64,000 nt of DNA. It comes from Bacteroidales bacterium (GTDB lineage Bacteria > Bacteroidota > Bacteroidia > Bacteroidales > P3). The position numbers and the translations under genes are program-made. The notes under the pieces were generated by a model that was not told the DNA's origin, ran no database searches, and saw nothing but the letters and a program-made list of their open reading frames with translations. Shown piece by piece: positions 20,101 to 27,138 of the stretch. Each line of letters begins with the position of its first letter. The first letter of the stretch is position 1. The stretch is from contig JAFVBA010000013.1 of assembly GCA_017480245.1 (NCBI GenBank), positions 1 through 64,000 of the forward strand, written 5' to 3'.

Positions 20101-20565
20101 AATATGGTGATAAAAAAGGCTTTCGGTGATGATGCAGGATATAAAGGCAGGGACGGACAAGGACAGACCTTACAACAAGCAAAAGAAGAAACAAGAAAAG
20201 ACAGTAAAGTAAAAGTTCCTCTTTACGATGACCCTATTATCACTCGTGCTTATTCAACTATCAATAAGGAAGTAAAACGTTTGGAAACAAAGTATAAGGA
20301 TATTAAAGAAAAAGATTTAAGCGAGGTTTCCAAACAGGCTCTTGAAAAGAATAGTGAATATCAGGCTTATAAGACAATTAAACGTAAGTCTAAGAAGATT
20401 AGAAACGAGGCTAAAAAAATAGATACAGAAATAGAGAATCTGCAAAAATCCGATATGCCAGATAAAAAGCAAAAAGTTCTTGAACTACAACACAAGAAAA
20501 ATCATCTTTGGGACAATTGGATTAATGACAACGATTTAAAAGCCCTGAAATTATTACCTAAGTAG
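8164..20565 (+). CDS. Giant phage large polyvalent protein (4133 aa) with nuclease, ADP-ribosyltransferase and peptidase-like regions
   Basis: Recognisable parts in order: hydrophobic segments near residues 400-430 and 650-670; a MuF-C-like region (about 1670-1775; QLPQAIQNPFAITKYY, then GSFVVVSAEVK); a Barnase/EndoU/ColicinE5-D/RelE-like nuclease (about 2190-2290; HIYNNHFG, then PLTMHDIKRIADVI, then AKTFYKTKK); an ART-PolyVal-like ADP-ribosyltransferase (about 2480-2730; VYHGSGAEFDTFD, then GEGAQVFGWGSY); a zincin-like segment (PIHEYTHLWAE, about 2763); and an LPD38-like region with a membrane segment (about 3510-3980), then a C-terminal coiled coil. This is the architecture known for polyvalent proteins that are packaged in the virion and enter the host with DNA. 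As the last and largest of three coupled genes it parallels the T7 gp16 position. Domain calls are by motif reading only. Confidence 0.85.
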   Translation: MRGLLITKKGKSPETVKKENKAKILKNSGIVLKDSGRLDLSGVDLDSFGQGEVKQQQKQQPVQITADTSITSAFPQNEVVNKIKQYKDNPSKEDFQTRNADRLQRLENLNSQLGEAVNTLQQSTDLNIKPNTASKEKINPFSSEQTVYDNWQRALTQYEYNKENAFDNMQKSYLDKNSFANYQLNANPEDLQLTEKKIQQLKERYNPIIVDEFLQTHKILKDEYINGVGQTYKFVPVNPVEYKLQAGNREEYNQLISALEKDRQRISDSKDLSRGDKMAINHLKKLTQELYDAPTKDEGMAITNALEGTYEKSIGDRDFWTAGITELARNYKIENSAERFKNEYQRLAKEYANRGDKNWKEKARDNAFNNLSVSDREKLNAYMDFVEAGKVRKDDLSTAYQIGETIGGSLGFMVNMFLGSGATNLVRNGVRSIAKTSSKKFAKSIVKGIDKQILKDEVVARGINIPANATSGEVWRATGKYFKELGKTALKPGQAIITTAVNPRTYANVAEKKTQKFVQGEDATFGDVAAAVVESHVENWSEVYGGKILSPFFKSVFKGTPFFKQATKLGSEKFGRTAIGKAFNDLRSNKFNQFLRNKGHFGDTLEEFEEEYVGGLATSLYGAIAENIPFLKSEFATDMKSNFSDMFSSDETGMLVGSILPMEILLKGVPLARSFRREMNMMGYNDAVSNLRTVLQNNGYQNADNLISAVETAIATDNVYKKDANGNTTNDFTDDFAELIGATVETFNNTADNNVQSAFNNYLNEAKNVGKYISDNLSFFNLLDEDEKQKYLNDILKEVQQKATTNILYNNLRKAKMYNVFNSETGEYENRVLQIYDKSSGETWGIVTDYDKDSKTFTIIPEYSNSPVQVTMDDFKKNNLGVLHERADVLLDELSQVVESNSKEGSYIHTRLALNDFIEYDGQQAYITEVQDKDGTPYFVKDLNKARQTGGTVGVKTYNPQTNTWDTQIVNVSDLDESTVNRRLFDEFADQTYQTQKDLINQTRQITQELSQSQQQAEQQTQQPQSETTDNNSDLIDSNIIQGNEYDKSYTNNLKAGDKITIHASEDNDNDNIDELDGKQVSVVSLQEGYRNDVRSITVEDTEGNRYDLPVISNNSDWSFTYNGSEVQETSKESAETNKPLSKEQAEEFISQIEQRAEIAPEMELTPENWEKEFGTDGIVNTPVGEVKMGENQYLKLAKQGRDGKLGMIKPTLETPDVIIEDKSKAKDGQTTERESSYIFIKAFQKQDGSRFYYFTSVTVAKDNREVVISNQEKGKSRISNLLQKGNILWKYADDISATSDVGQGLYSDSEEKTSDSLSEGTDAPQSTSESKITTKSLNDKIKSGEILSQNAEDTLVELYSQMSKEDAQEVVNGIIKQAEAKQKQLAKKSINYEDIDKFQKHKQQIKETEKKLAYWNEVKSLFTAPQSQVEEVQNLKSIGEKEKTLGQAYSMREYILRHLVLGGKFIWNDNENGTKGLGSHLGLSNSTEERRNYFAFLAGKDKKGVYPEVYAENLLTDVRENINPNAEFDEVFNEMIDCLSSFSTPTAMMNEAVRLHYETEDDLIQNDFEKQQQEINDSAEEQEISRLTEQQLKENALSPEEYDNLQRQRIEEEQRKTDISTRNEEVKPTFIDVVKALYEKGKEFASNLYKQSFFDVAETPAFMQKLGLTGDKFTIRYGVISRHFGKDTEHNLSEKVWQQLPQAIQNPFAITKYYEDEKKEKQKGYRLYTSLTLSNGSFVVVSAEVKNAGKDIEINAINTIFGRKNISETHDELIYKAKEITPEQEALLNGNNPRQYPSVQELSDSKVTTNLETTQEKNDINSDIKQNSKEIKEKYPNTIPLIAKDNTYTVIGNDAVDLSDILDIELKQTKDGKYFVNIPVKDFEHKYLPEIIKRGKRVAIASLETSKTDKEKIKKGQKYRADYKNGNYVEYEILDTDGVADSITVRRSEYDKNGKLIETQEQKTFRSYIQKKIDDGRYYEVTENNSQKQEGVSKNSSSERNQQNGTSQKTKSNTVTDNVNNYLQTIDNLKRDIVERALQHSTTLNRNGENVKMTVAEYIDYCIRNGIEIEDNGRFRPVVMDYYRWAKDNYIKQQKASDSTQQETTTEDKALLDAVVDKLKEAIGEENVITDNSEAQRILDEANGKERRISEQIKQIFDDVIKGKIKGKPVKIGNLSKDGKAYLEQISGLKFKDNCRFVLNPSDLLHIYNNHFGNNEKDKGNNIPLTMHDIKRIADVISFPTEIIAGQNEQGKNMFYFLMESSNGTYNLLEVYADRNGNLTAKTFYKTKKSVSQRAINLRNSLHSTSSTDGATLSNAKIPQIFDLPNKNTAKQKKINDGLDLRNAIKDITEAKGYGTNSAYVRGTSKNGTTYEIRVGNHIANFENFDRNNEELPQKIVSIVLLDEKFDRKNARFQSSEEINRELDSQNIDCEFEQVIIDDIENKTQEELQQILDNISFSTKVLKERGRLMFEDDSNIRFHKVYHGSGAEFDTFDHSHMGEGEGAQVFGWGSYVTEVEEIGRTYAEQATPIVRYNGSTADTYKNYKDRSVTEDAAIRVMDNFQRSDYDIEQAISLSIEELESYGGDEYSEELDALQQMSADDFDVEIPDHNLYTVEIPDDNGKNYLFWEQDYDENEISSLVKQLSKYDSNDFDFDYLSEKIEDYLDEYNMTGEGLYKLIKRYGFNNNAQKTSELLNKLGLVGISYPTNTLHGGNTDGTRNYVIFNEKDLKITDHVKFFKTKDGQAYGFTANGKIYIDTSIAKADTPIHEYTHLWAEALKQNNPEEWKNIVDLMKKEKILWDKIKQDYPELTTDDELADEVLAHYSGENGKKRLEEEVKNIKANNKQSIFDKAKMVNAVNNVKKALERFWKGVASFFNVHFTSAQDLADTILSDFLNGVNPNENIKEKTDGKVKTDKENNDIRYNKAKPTDNKEFIDDNSTTKDFDERLMDTLTLNFDKEDGDYQQYNRTTTKVANWLEEKVKPLRAVDKGHDSFAGVRLLEQRVRLAKFKKSKSFKETHESPYKALNKAITSAYGIKTAVRNIFIAKNYRAIDNVVGKTITIKGKKVDITRKHVAEYQVIKAMADRTAKIIEDRYQRFTELSAKSKLTKKEQKELDNILSDMGKNFGQDFKAIYDKISNAEVVERFEQMKHKFKSDTTKGISAVMEVQLMDAIKMRMAAEIYRDDFVYNTERNGGFIKGMLSGEQDLFKTELYNLFFKEKEPKGTTHTPQEVINEIESYDLDFDSINKTTNKLIEFINKFSLSSKMIDTEEYNYRQLNGDYWVPLRGWDGEMYSVYGQASGTQKTNIRANGRKTVASDPMPYIYAMVESTVDDGVYSSAKRVLKDYLMRNADILKENDETVTYMYRFYPNENGRKAMNSKRGNITFIEDGETGFVLTDKKPRASWIDNEKSIIHGNTSEITDAEGNKYEHTETGKVEVVAVNEDFNKLNNGLVFKVFGDDKKYERLHNETLQPYIWTFRDTDGTIFRIALPDKSLVKTLNTPKIRFNEAFANPLLRDVAMNVKNLQSKMVTSYSLKFAINNIFKDLPMAMAKEVSNTNGYVGHLFSEFKNIGRVAQYIFNPRGIDINKMSTKDKEVYLSWLEWQTLGGMSGVSSFYNKDVDNVMKRLEADMDRTKWSKAKKVVGLKYVSDCAELGENLIRFASYRAFIKSGLNKNEAAYQSKEVTLNYSRQGKVSQKMNLFYTFYSATMNACYKLARLLINNPKGYFKFFTYFALVGVGKAIISHSSGDDDKDKSKYTSPYKQLRHLYVPFSDGFYIPFPHEAALPFALGQDLTKCLFFDEINGSKVLYDMTQILPEHLPQPYDALLKDMFKYNQTTGNMEISVLSKDYRNRTVSTLSPSAITPLVDDLVLNEDFMGGNIIYDNWNGQEKTRAGRSPSYDNTYIASELLAEGYNKILNWDLMGKNKIDYLDAISDKKGNIVSDSGKLNKLRTLAPEDIQYIAQQYVPYFTGVVGKAVDVGNMVIKKAFGDDAGYKGRDGQGQTLQQAKEETRKDSKVKVPLYDDPIITRAYSTINKEVKRLETKYKDIKEKDLSEVSKQALEKNSEYQAYKTIKRKSKKIRNEAKKIDTEIENLQKSDMPDKKQKVLELQHKKNHLWDNWINDNDLKALKLLPK

Positions 20566-20572
20566 CATTTTT

Positions 20573-20600
20573 AACGGCAGAGAATAATCCCTGCCGTTTT
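20573..20600. terminator. Bidirectional hairpin terminator between giant gene and integrase
   Basis: AACGGCAG and CTGCCGTT form an 8-bp stem around a loop of about 10 bases, with T-runs on both sides. It sits between two convergent genes and would stop transcription from either strand. Confidence 0.8.
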
Positions 20601-20601
20601 T

Positions 20602-21918
20602 TCATATTTCCAAATTTCTAACAACTGCTTTCTTAATATCATCTTCTATCTCAAAATATCTTGCAAAAGCCTTGCTATTCGCAGTATGCCCACTCATAGA
20701 AGATATAACTTGTGGCGCTACTCCATTATTAATCAAAATACTGATAAACGTTTTTCTTGCAATATGGGAAGTCAGCACTTCTTTTAATTCTTTTATCTCG
20801 GGCAATCCTTTTGTATTAAAAACAGTAACCTTTCTGTCCAATCCTGCTTTATATGCTATTTGAGTAATTGCTCTATTATAATAATCCATACTACAATCTA
20901 ACGGTAAAGGCTTTTCTTCATCCTTGTATTTCTCTAATATTTCTATTGCTATACTATTTAAAGGCACTCGTAATGTCTTTTGATTACTCTCTATTGTTTT
21001 CTTCGGTATATACGACAAAACTCCATCTTGAATATTATCTCTTGTCAATGACCACAAATCCTCTCTTCTGCAACCAACCATACATTGAAAAACAAAAATA
21101 TCCCTTGCTTTCTCTAAATAGACATTTGCAGACAAATCTAATGAATATATTTTTTTTACTTCTTCGGGTAATAAGAATATTGGCGTTGCATACCTATCTG
21201 TCGGTATTGTGAAAGTATTGAATGGATTTTTCTCAGTATATCCGCTTTTTATAGCCCATAGCCAAAAAGTACGGAACTTCTTTATTCTACCATTAGCCGT
21301 ATTTATATGTCTTTCTGTTTTCCATTGCCTGCACTCCAACCTTGTGTAAAAATCTTGCATTGCAGGATTAGATATATATTGGTATTCATTAATTATAAAA
21401 TAATAATACTCTTGTATTATTATATCATTAATACTATTAAACGATAACACAAACCGCCTGTCTTTAAATGTTTGCATATATTTTTCAAAACGGACAAGAT
21501 TATCTTTGCACTGTATTAAGGCTCTTTGTCCTAAAAAAGAAAGATTGCTTTTTGCTTGCAGAAATTTATCCCAAACAGCAAAAAAATCACTTTTTGCATA
21601 ACGTTCAGGATATATCTGTCTTTCTACACAACGAACGAAATTATCCGATATTATACTGTCTGCACTATGTTTCAAATCATCGTATGCTTTTTCGCAGACA
21701 CGTTTTAACTCTTGTATCTTTCTTATCAATTCTGTTTTCTCTGTTGAGTTAATAGAGATACGGGATTTCACATTCTGTTGTTTCTCGTCCCAATACTCAG
21801 GTTTGATAAGAATATCTGAAGTATAATACAAATCAATCATCCGCCCATCACGGACACGCACACGCACATTTACACGGTCTTTTTTAGAAGCACCCAAATA
21901 AAGTTTTATTGTTGCCAT
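20602..21918 (-). CDS. int: Tyrosine recombinase / phage integrase
   Basis: A 438-residue integrase of the Bacteroidota type, with an N-terminal arm-binding domain (1-90), a SAM-like core-binding domain (about 110-215) and a catalytic domain. The catalytic set is visible: Arg284 in GCRREDLW, His385 and Arg388 in SHIARKTF, His411 in SGHTANS, and the nucleophile Tyr421 in ARYFEIED. It lies 168 bp from the 3' end of the tRNA-Arg gene and points away from it, the normal arrangement for integration into a tRNA. A TATCTTTG -7 box is about 20 bp upstream of the ATG. Confidence 0.93.
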   Translation of the reverse strand: MATIKLYLGASKKDRVNVRVRVRDGRMIDLYYTSDILIKPEYWDEKQQNVKSRISINSTEKTELIRKIQELKRVCEKAYDDLKHSADSIISDNFVRCVERQIYPERYAKSDFFAVWDKFLQAKSNLSFLGQRALIQCKDNLVRFEKYMQTFKDRRFVLSFNSINDIIIQEYYYFIINEYQYISNPAMQDFYTRLECRQWKTERHINTANGRIKKFRTFWLWAIKSGYTEKNPFNTFTIPTDRYATPIFLLPEEVKKIYSLDLSANVYLEKARDIFVFQCMVGCRREDLWSLTRDNIQDGVLSYIPKKTIESNQKTLRVPLNSIAIEILEKYKDEEKPLPLDCSMDYYNRAITQIAYKAGLDRKVTVFNTKGLPEIKELKEVLTSHIARKTFISILINNGVAPQVISSMSGHTANSKAFARYFEIEDDIKKAVVRNLEI

Positions 21919-21920
21919 AA

Positions 21921-22007
21921 TTGTACATAATTTGATTTTGCAAAGATATAAAACTTTTCGAATTTACGCCCCACCACCACACCACAAGTTTGATAAATTA
22001 TGTACAA
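21921..22007. promoter_or_regulatory. 13-bp inverted repeat between integrase and tRNA (candidate int/xis arm sites)
   Basis: TTGTACATAATTT (21921-21933) is repeated as its exact reverse complement AAATTATGTACAA (21995-22007). The pair lies between the integrase start and the tRNA junction, where recombinase or excisionase arm-type sites are expected. One copy overlaps the integrase leader, so autoregulation is possible. Function is inferred from place and symmetry. Confidence 0.5.
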
Positions 22008-22086
22008 ATTTGGATAAATCAAAATCGTTAAATTCTTAAAAATAGTACAATTATATTCAAATATGATTAAACAAAATTAGATTTTG

Positions 22087-22158
22087 TAGCCCCTGGGGGA
22101 ATCGAACCCTCATTTAAAGTTTAGGAAACTTCCGTTCTATCCGTTGAACTAAGAGGCC
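22087..22158 (-). tRNA. tRNA-Arg(CCT), attachment site of the prophage
   Basis: Read on the minus strand, the 72-nt sequence folds as a tRNA: acceptor GGCCTCT with AGGGGCT, D stem GTTC/GAAC, anticodon loop TTCCTAA with anticodon CCT, and T loop TTCGATT. The T stem has one A-C mismatch, and CCA is not encoded. It decodes AGG. Its 3' end faces the prophage, so the phage site must restore the tRNA 3' part; the matching copy at the other prophage end would be outside the window. Confidence 0.93.
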
Positions 22159-22184
22159 GCCTTTAGAATTTCAGTTATTACTGT

Positions 22185-25151
22185 TTATTTTAATGTTCTC
22201 TTAACTTCAATTTCTTCATAACCCTCAATGATGTCGCCGACTTTGATATCATTAAAGTTTTCTATGTTCAGACCACAATCCTGTCCGCTTACAACTTCCT
22301 TGACTTCGTCTTTGAAACGTTTAAGTGATGCCAAGTTGCCGGCATATACCACGATACCGTCCCTAATTACACGCACCTTAGTATTTTTATTGATTTTACC
22401 GTCCAAACACATACATCCAGCAATCGTACCTACCTTGGAAATCTTGAATGTTTCCTTGATTTCCAAGTTTGCAACAACTTTCTCTTTTATTTCAGGCGAA
22501 AGCATACCCTCAATAGCATCTTTCAATTCATTGATTGCGTCATAGATAATAGAATATAGACGTATATCTATCTCTTCCTGCTCTGCCAATCTTCTTGCTG
22601 CCACTGAAGGACGTACTTGGAAGCCTATGATGATAGCGTTTGACGCCGTAGCAAGCAAAACATCCGATTCGGTAATCTGTCCTACTGATTTGTGAATTAC
22701 ATTTACCTGAACTTCCGGAGTAGATAACTTCAATAAAGAATCTGCTAACGCTTCCACCGAACCATCTACGTCCGCCTTGATGATAAGGTCTAATTGTTTG
22801 AAATCTCCTATCGCAATACGTCTGCCGATTTCGTCCAAGGTAATATGTTTCTGAGTTCTCAAGCCCTGTTCTCTTTGCAACTGCAAACGTTTATTCGCCA
22901 AGTCTTTTCCTTCTTTCTCATTAGGAACGACATTAAAGGTATCACCTGCCTGAGGTGCGCCGTTAAGACCCAAAAGTAAAACAGGAGCAGACGGACCTGC
23001 CGATTTCATAAGTTGGTTTCTTTCGTTGTACATCGCTTTAACCCTTCCGAATGTAGCGCCTGCCAATACGAAATCACCTTGATTGATTGTACCGTCCTGA
23101 ACTAATATTTTAGCAACGTAACCACGACCTTTGTCCAAAGAAGATTCTATTACGGTACCTTTAGCCCGCTTATTAGGATTGCCTTTCAAATCCAACATCT
23201 CAGCTTCCAACAATACTTTCTCCAAAAGTAAATCTACGTTAGTACCTTGTTTTGCACTTATTTCCTGAGATTGAATCTTACCGCCCCAATCTTCCACAAG
23301 TAAATTCATATTAGCCAATTCACCTTTTATTCTTTCAGGGTCGGCACCAGGTTTATCTATCTTGTTAAGCGCAAATATAATCGGAACACCCGCAGCTTGC
23401 GCATGGTTGATTGCTTCAATCGTTTGAGGCATTATTTTGTCATCACAGGCAACGACAATTATCGCAATATCCGTCATTTTCGCACCTCTTGCACGCATAG
23501 CGGTGAATGCTTCGTGTCCCGGTGTATCAAGGAATGTTATTTTTCTGCCGTCGGAAAGCGTAACCTCATATGCACCGATATGTTGTGTAATACCGCCCGC
23601 TTCACCTGCGATAACATTGGTTTTTCTTATGTAGTCTAGTAAAGAAGTCTTACCGTGATCCACATGGCCCATTACAGTTACGATAGGAGAACGTGGTTGC
23701 AAATCTTCTTCTCTGTCTTCTTCCTCTTCAGTTTCCAACGCATTGACAACTTCGGCGGAAACAAACTCTATTTTATAACCGAACTCGTCGGCAATCAACT
23801 GTAACGCTTCGGCATCCAAACGTTGATTAATAGAAACAAACATTCCCAATTGCATACAGGAAGCAATAATTTTGGTAACGGGAACATTCATCATCGTAGC
23901 CAACTCATTAGCCGTTACAAATTCCGTTACCTTAAGGACATTTTTCTGTTCCTGCGCTTCCAAAAGTTCCATCTGATGATGTTCTGCAACCTCCTGTCTT
24001 TTCTCTCTTCTGTGCTTGGATGTTTTACTTTTGCCCAACGGCGAAAGTCTGGCAAGAGTCTCTTTGATTTGCTTTTCTATCTCGGTGTTGTCAATTTCAA
24101 CACGTTTTCTCTTGTCCTTCTTCCTGTCTTTCTTTTTATCCTTCTTTACATCCTTATCCTGCGGGATATTTTTGCCTTCTTTATTAACGGCAGTACCAAC
24201 AGCGGTTTTAATACGCTTACGTTTCTTTTTGTTAGCCTGTTTATCCTTACCGTCTTTGCTTTCAACAGAGGCATCTTTCTTTTTATCCATATGTTCAAAT
24301 TGGGAAAGATCTACCTTTTCGCCCGTAAGTTTCGGACCGGTAAGTTTTACGTATGTAGTTTGAATAAAATTATCTTGCTTTTCCTGCGGTTTTGCTTCAG
24401 ATTGTTTAACATCCGCAGGCTGTATTTCTTTTTCAGTTTTAGTTTCTTTCTCCTTAACTTCCTGTTTGATATTAACCTCTTCCTGTTTGTCAGCAGTTTT
24501 ATCTGTTTTCTGTAAATCCGCTTTCTCTTTTTTCTTATCCTGTTTCTTGTCTTTGCGGCTGTCTTTCTTTTCTTTCTTCTTGTCCTGTGCTGACGGTTTT
24601 TCATCCTTCTTTTCTTTGGATTTCTTGTCCGGTTTAGTCTTTGTGTTCAACGAAGAAAGGTCTATTTTGCCCAATATATTGATTTGTTGCTCGCCGACTT
24701 TGATAGATTTCGGCTCATTATCCTCTTCAATGACGGGCTTAACTGCAACAGTCTCCTCTTTTTCGGGTTCGGAGGTTTCCTTTGTTTCTTTTTTCTTAGC
24801 CTTGGAGTTTTTAAAGTCAAGGGTTGAAGATTTTACTATTATATCTTCGGAAGCAGAGGTGCTTTTCGAACTTTCAGTCTTAACCTCTTTGAAATCTTCT
24901 TTTGCAACTACATCCTTCGGTTCATTCTTCTTGGAGATAGATATTTGCAAATTGTCCGCAATATCTTTCTTTTGCTTCTCACTTTGAAACTCTGCCGATA
25001 AAAGTCCATAGGATTCTTCGTCCAGTTTTGCATTCGGGCTGTTTTCAACCTTCTTTCCTTTCTTTGTAAGGAACTCAACAATCGTTGTTATGCCGACATT
25101 AAACTCTTTAGCGGCCTTCTGTAATCTTATAGACTTATTTCCTTCTGGCAT
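22185..25151 (-). CDS. infB: Translation initiation factor IF-2
   Basis: A 988-residue GTPase that delivers initiator tRNA to the small ribosomal subunit. The N-terminus has a short IF2-N domain (about 5-55), then a long Lys/Glu-rich low-complexity linker (about 60-380), and a second IF2-N segment near 415-465. The G domain has G1 GHVDHGKT (about 491), DTPGHEAF (about 540) and NKID (about 595); the C-terminal part has two beta-barrel regions separated by the IF2-type domain III. It is the last gene of rimP-nusA-infB, the conserved order in most bacteria. Its end lies 26 bp from the tRNA-Arg. Confidence 0.97.
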   Translation of the reverse strand: MPEGNKSIRLQKAAKEFNVGITTIVEFLTKKGKKVENSPNAKLDEESYGLLSAEFQSEKQKKDIADNLQISISKKNEPKDVVAKEDFKEVKTESSKSTSASEDIIVKSSTLDFKNSKAKKKETKETSEPEKEETVAVKPVIEEDNEPKSIKVGEQQINILGKIDLSSLNTKTKPDKKSKEKKDEKPSAQDKKKEKKDSRKDKKQDKKKEKADLQKTDKTADKQEEVNIKQEVKEKETKTEKEIQPADVKQSEAKPQEKQDNFIQTTYVKLTGPKLTGEKVDLSQFEHMDKKKDASVESKDGKDKQANKKKRKRIKTAVGTAVNKEGKNIPQDKDVKKDKKKDRKKDKRKRVEIDNTEIEKQIKETLARLSPLGKSKTSKHRREKRQEVAEHHQMELLEAQEQKNVLKVTEFVTANELATMMNVPVTKIIASCMQLGMFVSINQRLDAEALQLIADEFGYKIEFVSAEVVNALETEEEEDREEDLQPRSPIVTVMGHVDHGKTSLLDYIRKTNVIAGEAGGITQHIGAYEVTLSDGRKITFLDTPGHEAFTAMRARGAKMTDIAIIVVACDDKIMPQTIEAINHAQAAGVPIIFALNKIDKPGADPERIKGELANMNLLVEDWGGKIQSQEISAKQGTNVDLLLEKVLLEAEMLDLKGNPNKRAKGTVIESSLDKGRGYVAKILVQDGTINQGDFVLAGATFGRVKAMYNERNQLMKSAGPSAPVLLLGLNGAPQAGDTFNVVPNEKEGKDLANKRLQLQREQGLRTQKHITLDEIGRRIAIGDFKQLDLIIKADVDGSVEALADSLLKLSTPEVQVNVIHKSVGQITESDVLLATASNAIIIGFQVRPSVAARRLAEQEEIDIRLYSIIYDAINELKDAIEGMLSPEIKEKVVANLEIKETFKISKVGTIAGCMCLDGKINKNTKVRVIRDGIVVYAGNLASLKRFKDEVKEVVSGQDCGLNIENFNDIKVGDIIEGYEEIEVKRTLK

Positions 25152-25203
25152 TATAGTTACATTTGATTTGGTTAATACTAAATTAATTGCTTGGATAACT
25201 TAC

Positions 25204-26481
25204 TTACTGAATATCCCCGTCTTCTTCATTACTATATTCGTCTTCAAACTCGGCTCTGAGAACTTCTATTATGTGGTCAATAGTTTCCGTCTCCAAATCC
25301 GTACGTACTTCCAAGTCTTCCTTACTAATGGACAGAACATCTTTTGCCGTGTCGCAGCCGATACCTTTAAGCGTGTCAATAATCCACTGATCTATTTCGT
25401 CAGCGAAATCCTGCAAATCAACGTCATCTTCATACTTCATATCGGTATCTCTATACACGTCAATATCATATCCTGTCAATTTGCTGGCAAGTTTAATATT
25501 GTACCCCCCCTTGCCTATCGCCAAAGAAACCTGGTCTGCCTTCATAAATACGTCCGCTTTCTTGGTTTCCTCATTTACATTGACAGAGATAACTTTTGCA
25601 GGAGCCAACGCACGCGAAATATACAAATCGGCATTCGGAGTATATGCTATGACATCAATGTTTTCATTCTTCAACTCCCGTACAATACCGTGGATTCTTG
25701 AACCCTTCATACCAACACATGCACCGACCGGATCTATGCGATCATCATAACTCTCAACGGAAAGTTTTGCTCTCTCTCCCGGCTGTCGTACTGCATTCTT
25801 GATGGTGATAAGTCCGTCGTAAATCTCAGGAACTTCCTGTTCGAACAAACGTTCAAGAAATATAGGGGAAATACGTGATATGATGATGTTCGGAATACCG
25901 TTTCTCATATCTACCTTTAACACTACGGCTTTTACAGTATCCCCTTTATGGAAGAAATCCGACGGTATCTGCTCAGTTCTCGGCAATATAAGTTCAATAC
26001 CATCTTCGTCCTTAGCCAACAGTTCTTTCTTCCAAACCTGATATACCTCGGCGATAACAATCTGTCCCACCTTTTCCTTATACTTCGTATAAACGCTCGC
26101 ACGTTCATACTCCTGAATCTTTCCTATCAAGTTCTGACGGATTGCAAGAATGTCCCTTCGGCCGAAATCGCTTATCTGTATCTCTTCGGCGAACTCGTCT
26201 CCGGCTTCAAAGTCAGGCTCTACCTTAACGGCATCAGACAACGAAATCTCAGATACCGGATCTTTGAAATCCTCGTCTTTCACTATGGTACGGGATCTCC
26301 ATATCTCCAAATCTCCCTTATCCGGATTGACAATGATATCACAGTTCTTGTCCGTGCCGAATTTCTTTGTCAAAAGACCGCGTAACACGTCTTCAAGAAT
26401 TCTCATCAACGTCTCCGTATCTATACCTTTCAGTTCCTTAAACTCCGAAAATGAATCAACTAAACTAATCTTTTCCATCAA
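25204..26481 (-). CDS. nusA: Transcription termination/antitermination factor NusA
   Basis: A 425-residue protein with an N-terminal RNA-polymerase-binding domain (about 1-125), an S1 domain (about 135-200; ends IPNIIISRISP), two KH domains (about 210-350; including GMKGSRIHGI and AIGKGGYNIKLA), and an acidic C-terminal helical tail. It binds RNA polymerase and nascent RNA to modulate pausing. It sits between rimP and infB with 35-bp and 52-bp gaps. The start MMEK was taken as encoded; the second Met is equally possible. Confidence 0.96.
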   Translation of the reverse strand: MMEKISLVDSFSEFKELKGIDTETLMRILEDVLRGLLTKKFGTDKNCDIIVNPDKGDLEIWRSRTIVKDEDFKDPVSEISLSDAVKVEPDFEAGDEFAEEIQISDFGRRDILAIRQNLIGKIQEYERASVYTKYKEKVGQIVIAEVYQVWKKELLAKDEDGIELILPRTEQIPSDFFHKGDTVKAVVLKVDMRNGIPNIIISRISPIFLERLFEQEVPEIYDGLITIKNAVRQPGERAKLSVESYDDRIDPVGACVGMKGSRIHGIVRELKNENIDVIAYTPNADLYISRALAPAKVISVNVNEETKKADVFMKADQVSLAIGKGGYNIKLASKLTGYDIDVYRDTDMKYEDDVDLQDFADEIDQWIIDTLKGIGCDTAKDVLSISKEDLEVRTDLETETIDHIIEVLRAEFEDEYSNEEDGDIQ

Positions 26482-26516
26482 AATTCTATGTCTTGTACTT
26501 TTAAGTCTTATCTGCT

Positions 26517-26948
26517 TTAAAAGTTAATTAATACTCTTGTCTTTAAAACGTTGTCAATAGGAATGTGAATGCTGTCAGCCGTTTCTTTTTTGCCGCTCAA
26601 AACGATTTCACCGCTTCCGATACTCTGCAAAATGCCGACAGTTTTGCCGCCGTCCTTAAGAACCACCTCAACATTTTCTCCCACATTCTTCTTATATTGT
26701 CTTTCCAATGTAAAATATTCTCCCAATCCGAAAGAAGTTACCGTCAATTCGTAATCCTCTTTATCTCTGTCCATCTTACCCGTTACATAACGCGAAACCT
26801 CTATACACTTCTCCACCGCAACACCTTCGTCGCCGTCCAAAATCACCGTAATGACGTTACTTTTAGTTACCTTTACGCCGACAAGAAATACCCCGCCGCC
26901 GTTCAGACATTCATTGACAATATTTTCTACTGACTTTTTATCTATCAT
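26517..26948 (-). CDS. rimP: Ribosome maturation factor RimP
   Basis: The 143-residue product starts at the ATG at 26948 (MIDKKSVENIV). A longer frame to 27035 runs back through the promoter, so the downstream start is chosen. It has the RimP N-terminal alpha/beta domain (VFLVGVKVTKSNVITVILDG; CIEVSRYVTGKM) and the C-terminal Sm-like domain (about 80-143; GENVEVVLKDGGKTVGILQSI). It assists 30S maturation. First gene of rimP-nusA-infB. Confidence 0.93.
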   Translation of the reverse strand: MIDKKSVENIVNECLNGGGVFLVGVKVTKSNVITVILDGDEGVAVEKCIEVSRYVTGKMDRDKEDYELTVTSFGLGEYFTLERQYKKNVGENVEVVLKDGGKTVGILQSIGSGEIVLSGKKETADSIHIPIDNVLKTRVLINF

Positions 26949-27005
26949 ACCAATCTTGCTATGAAAGAAGGGGAACCTTAACCGTCCCCCTTCCATTTCC
27001 GAGTG

Positions 27006-27036
27006 CAAAAGTAGTACATTATTTTGAATTGACAAA
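27006..27036 (-). promoter_or_regulatory. Bacteroidota promoter of rimP-nusA-infB
   Basis: On the minus strand TTTG (plus 27033-27036) and TACTTTTG (plus 27006-27013) are separated by 19 bp, the canonical -33/-7 layout. The leader to the rimP ATG would be about 50 nt. Confidence 0.75.
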
Positions 27037-27138
27037 ACATTTTACGGATTTTTTTTGAACATACAGTGATTTTTGCTCTTTTTTCCCGCAAAGCAGTCCT
27101 TACAATGCGCAAAAAATTCCTGACAAATTGCCGTTAAA

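Larger units (their letters stand above)
1..22086. mobile_element. Prophage, right portion, integrated at tRNA-Arg(CCT)
   Basis: The block holds phage-type genes: terminase large subunit, RuvC-like resolvase, ejection-type proteins, a giant polyvalent protein, an XRE/ImmA switch-like cluster and a tyrosine integrase. It ends exactly at the 3' end of a tRNA-Arg gene, with the integrase as the last gene, which is the usual layout for tRNA-targeting phages. Portal, capsid and the other attachment site are not visible, so the element continues left of the window. At least two genes carry single-base frameshifts (near 3071 and near 6997), so decay or homopolymer sequencing errors should be considered. 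Seen: gene content and tRNA junction. Inferred: that this is one element rather than two adjoining ones. Confidence 0.85.

Noticed and set aside
23823-24515. Long plus-strand frame opposite infB
   Set aside because: It is the complement of the Lys/Glu-rich IF-2 linker, giving a Phe/Leu-rich shadow frame.
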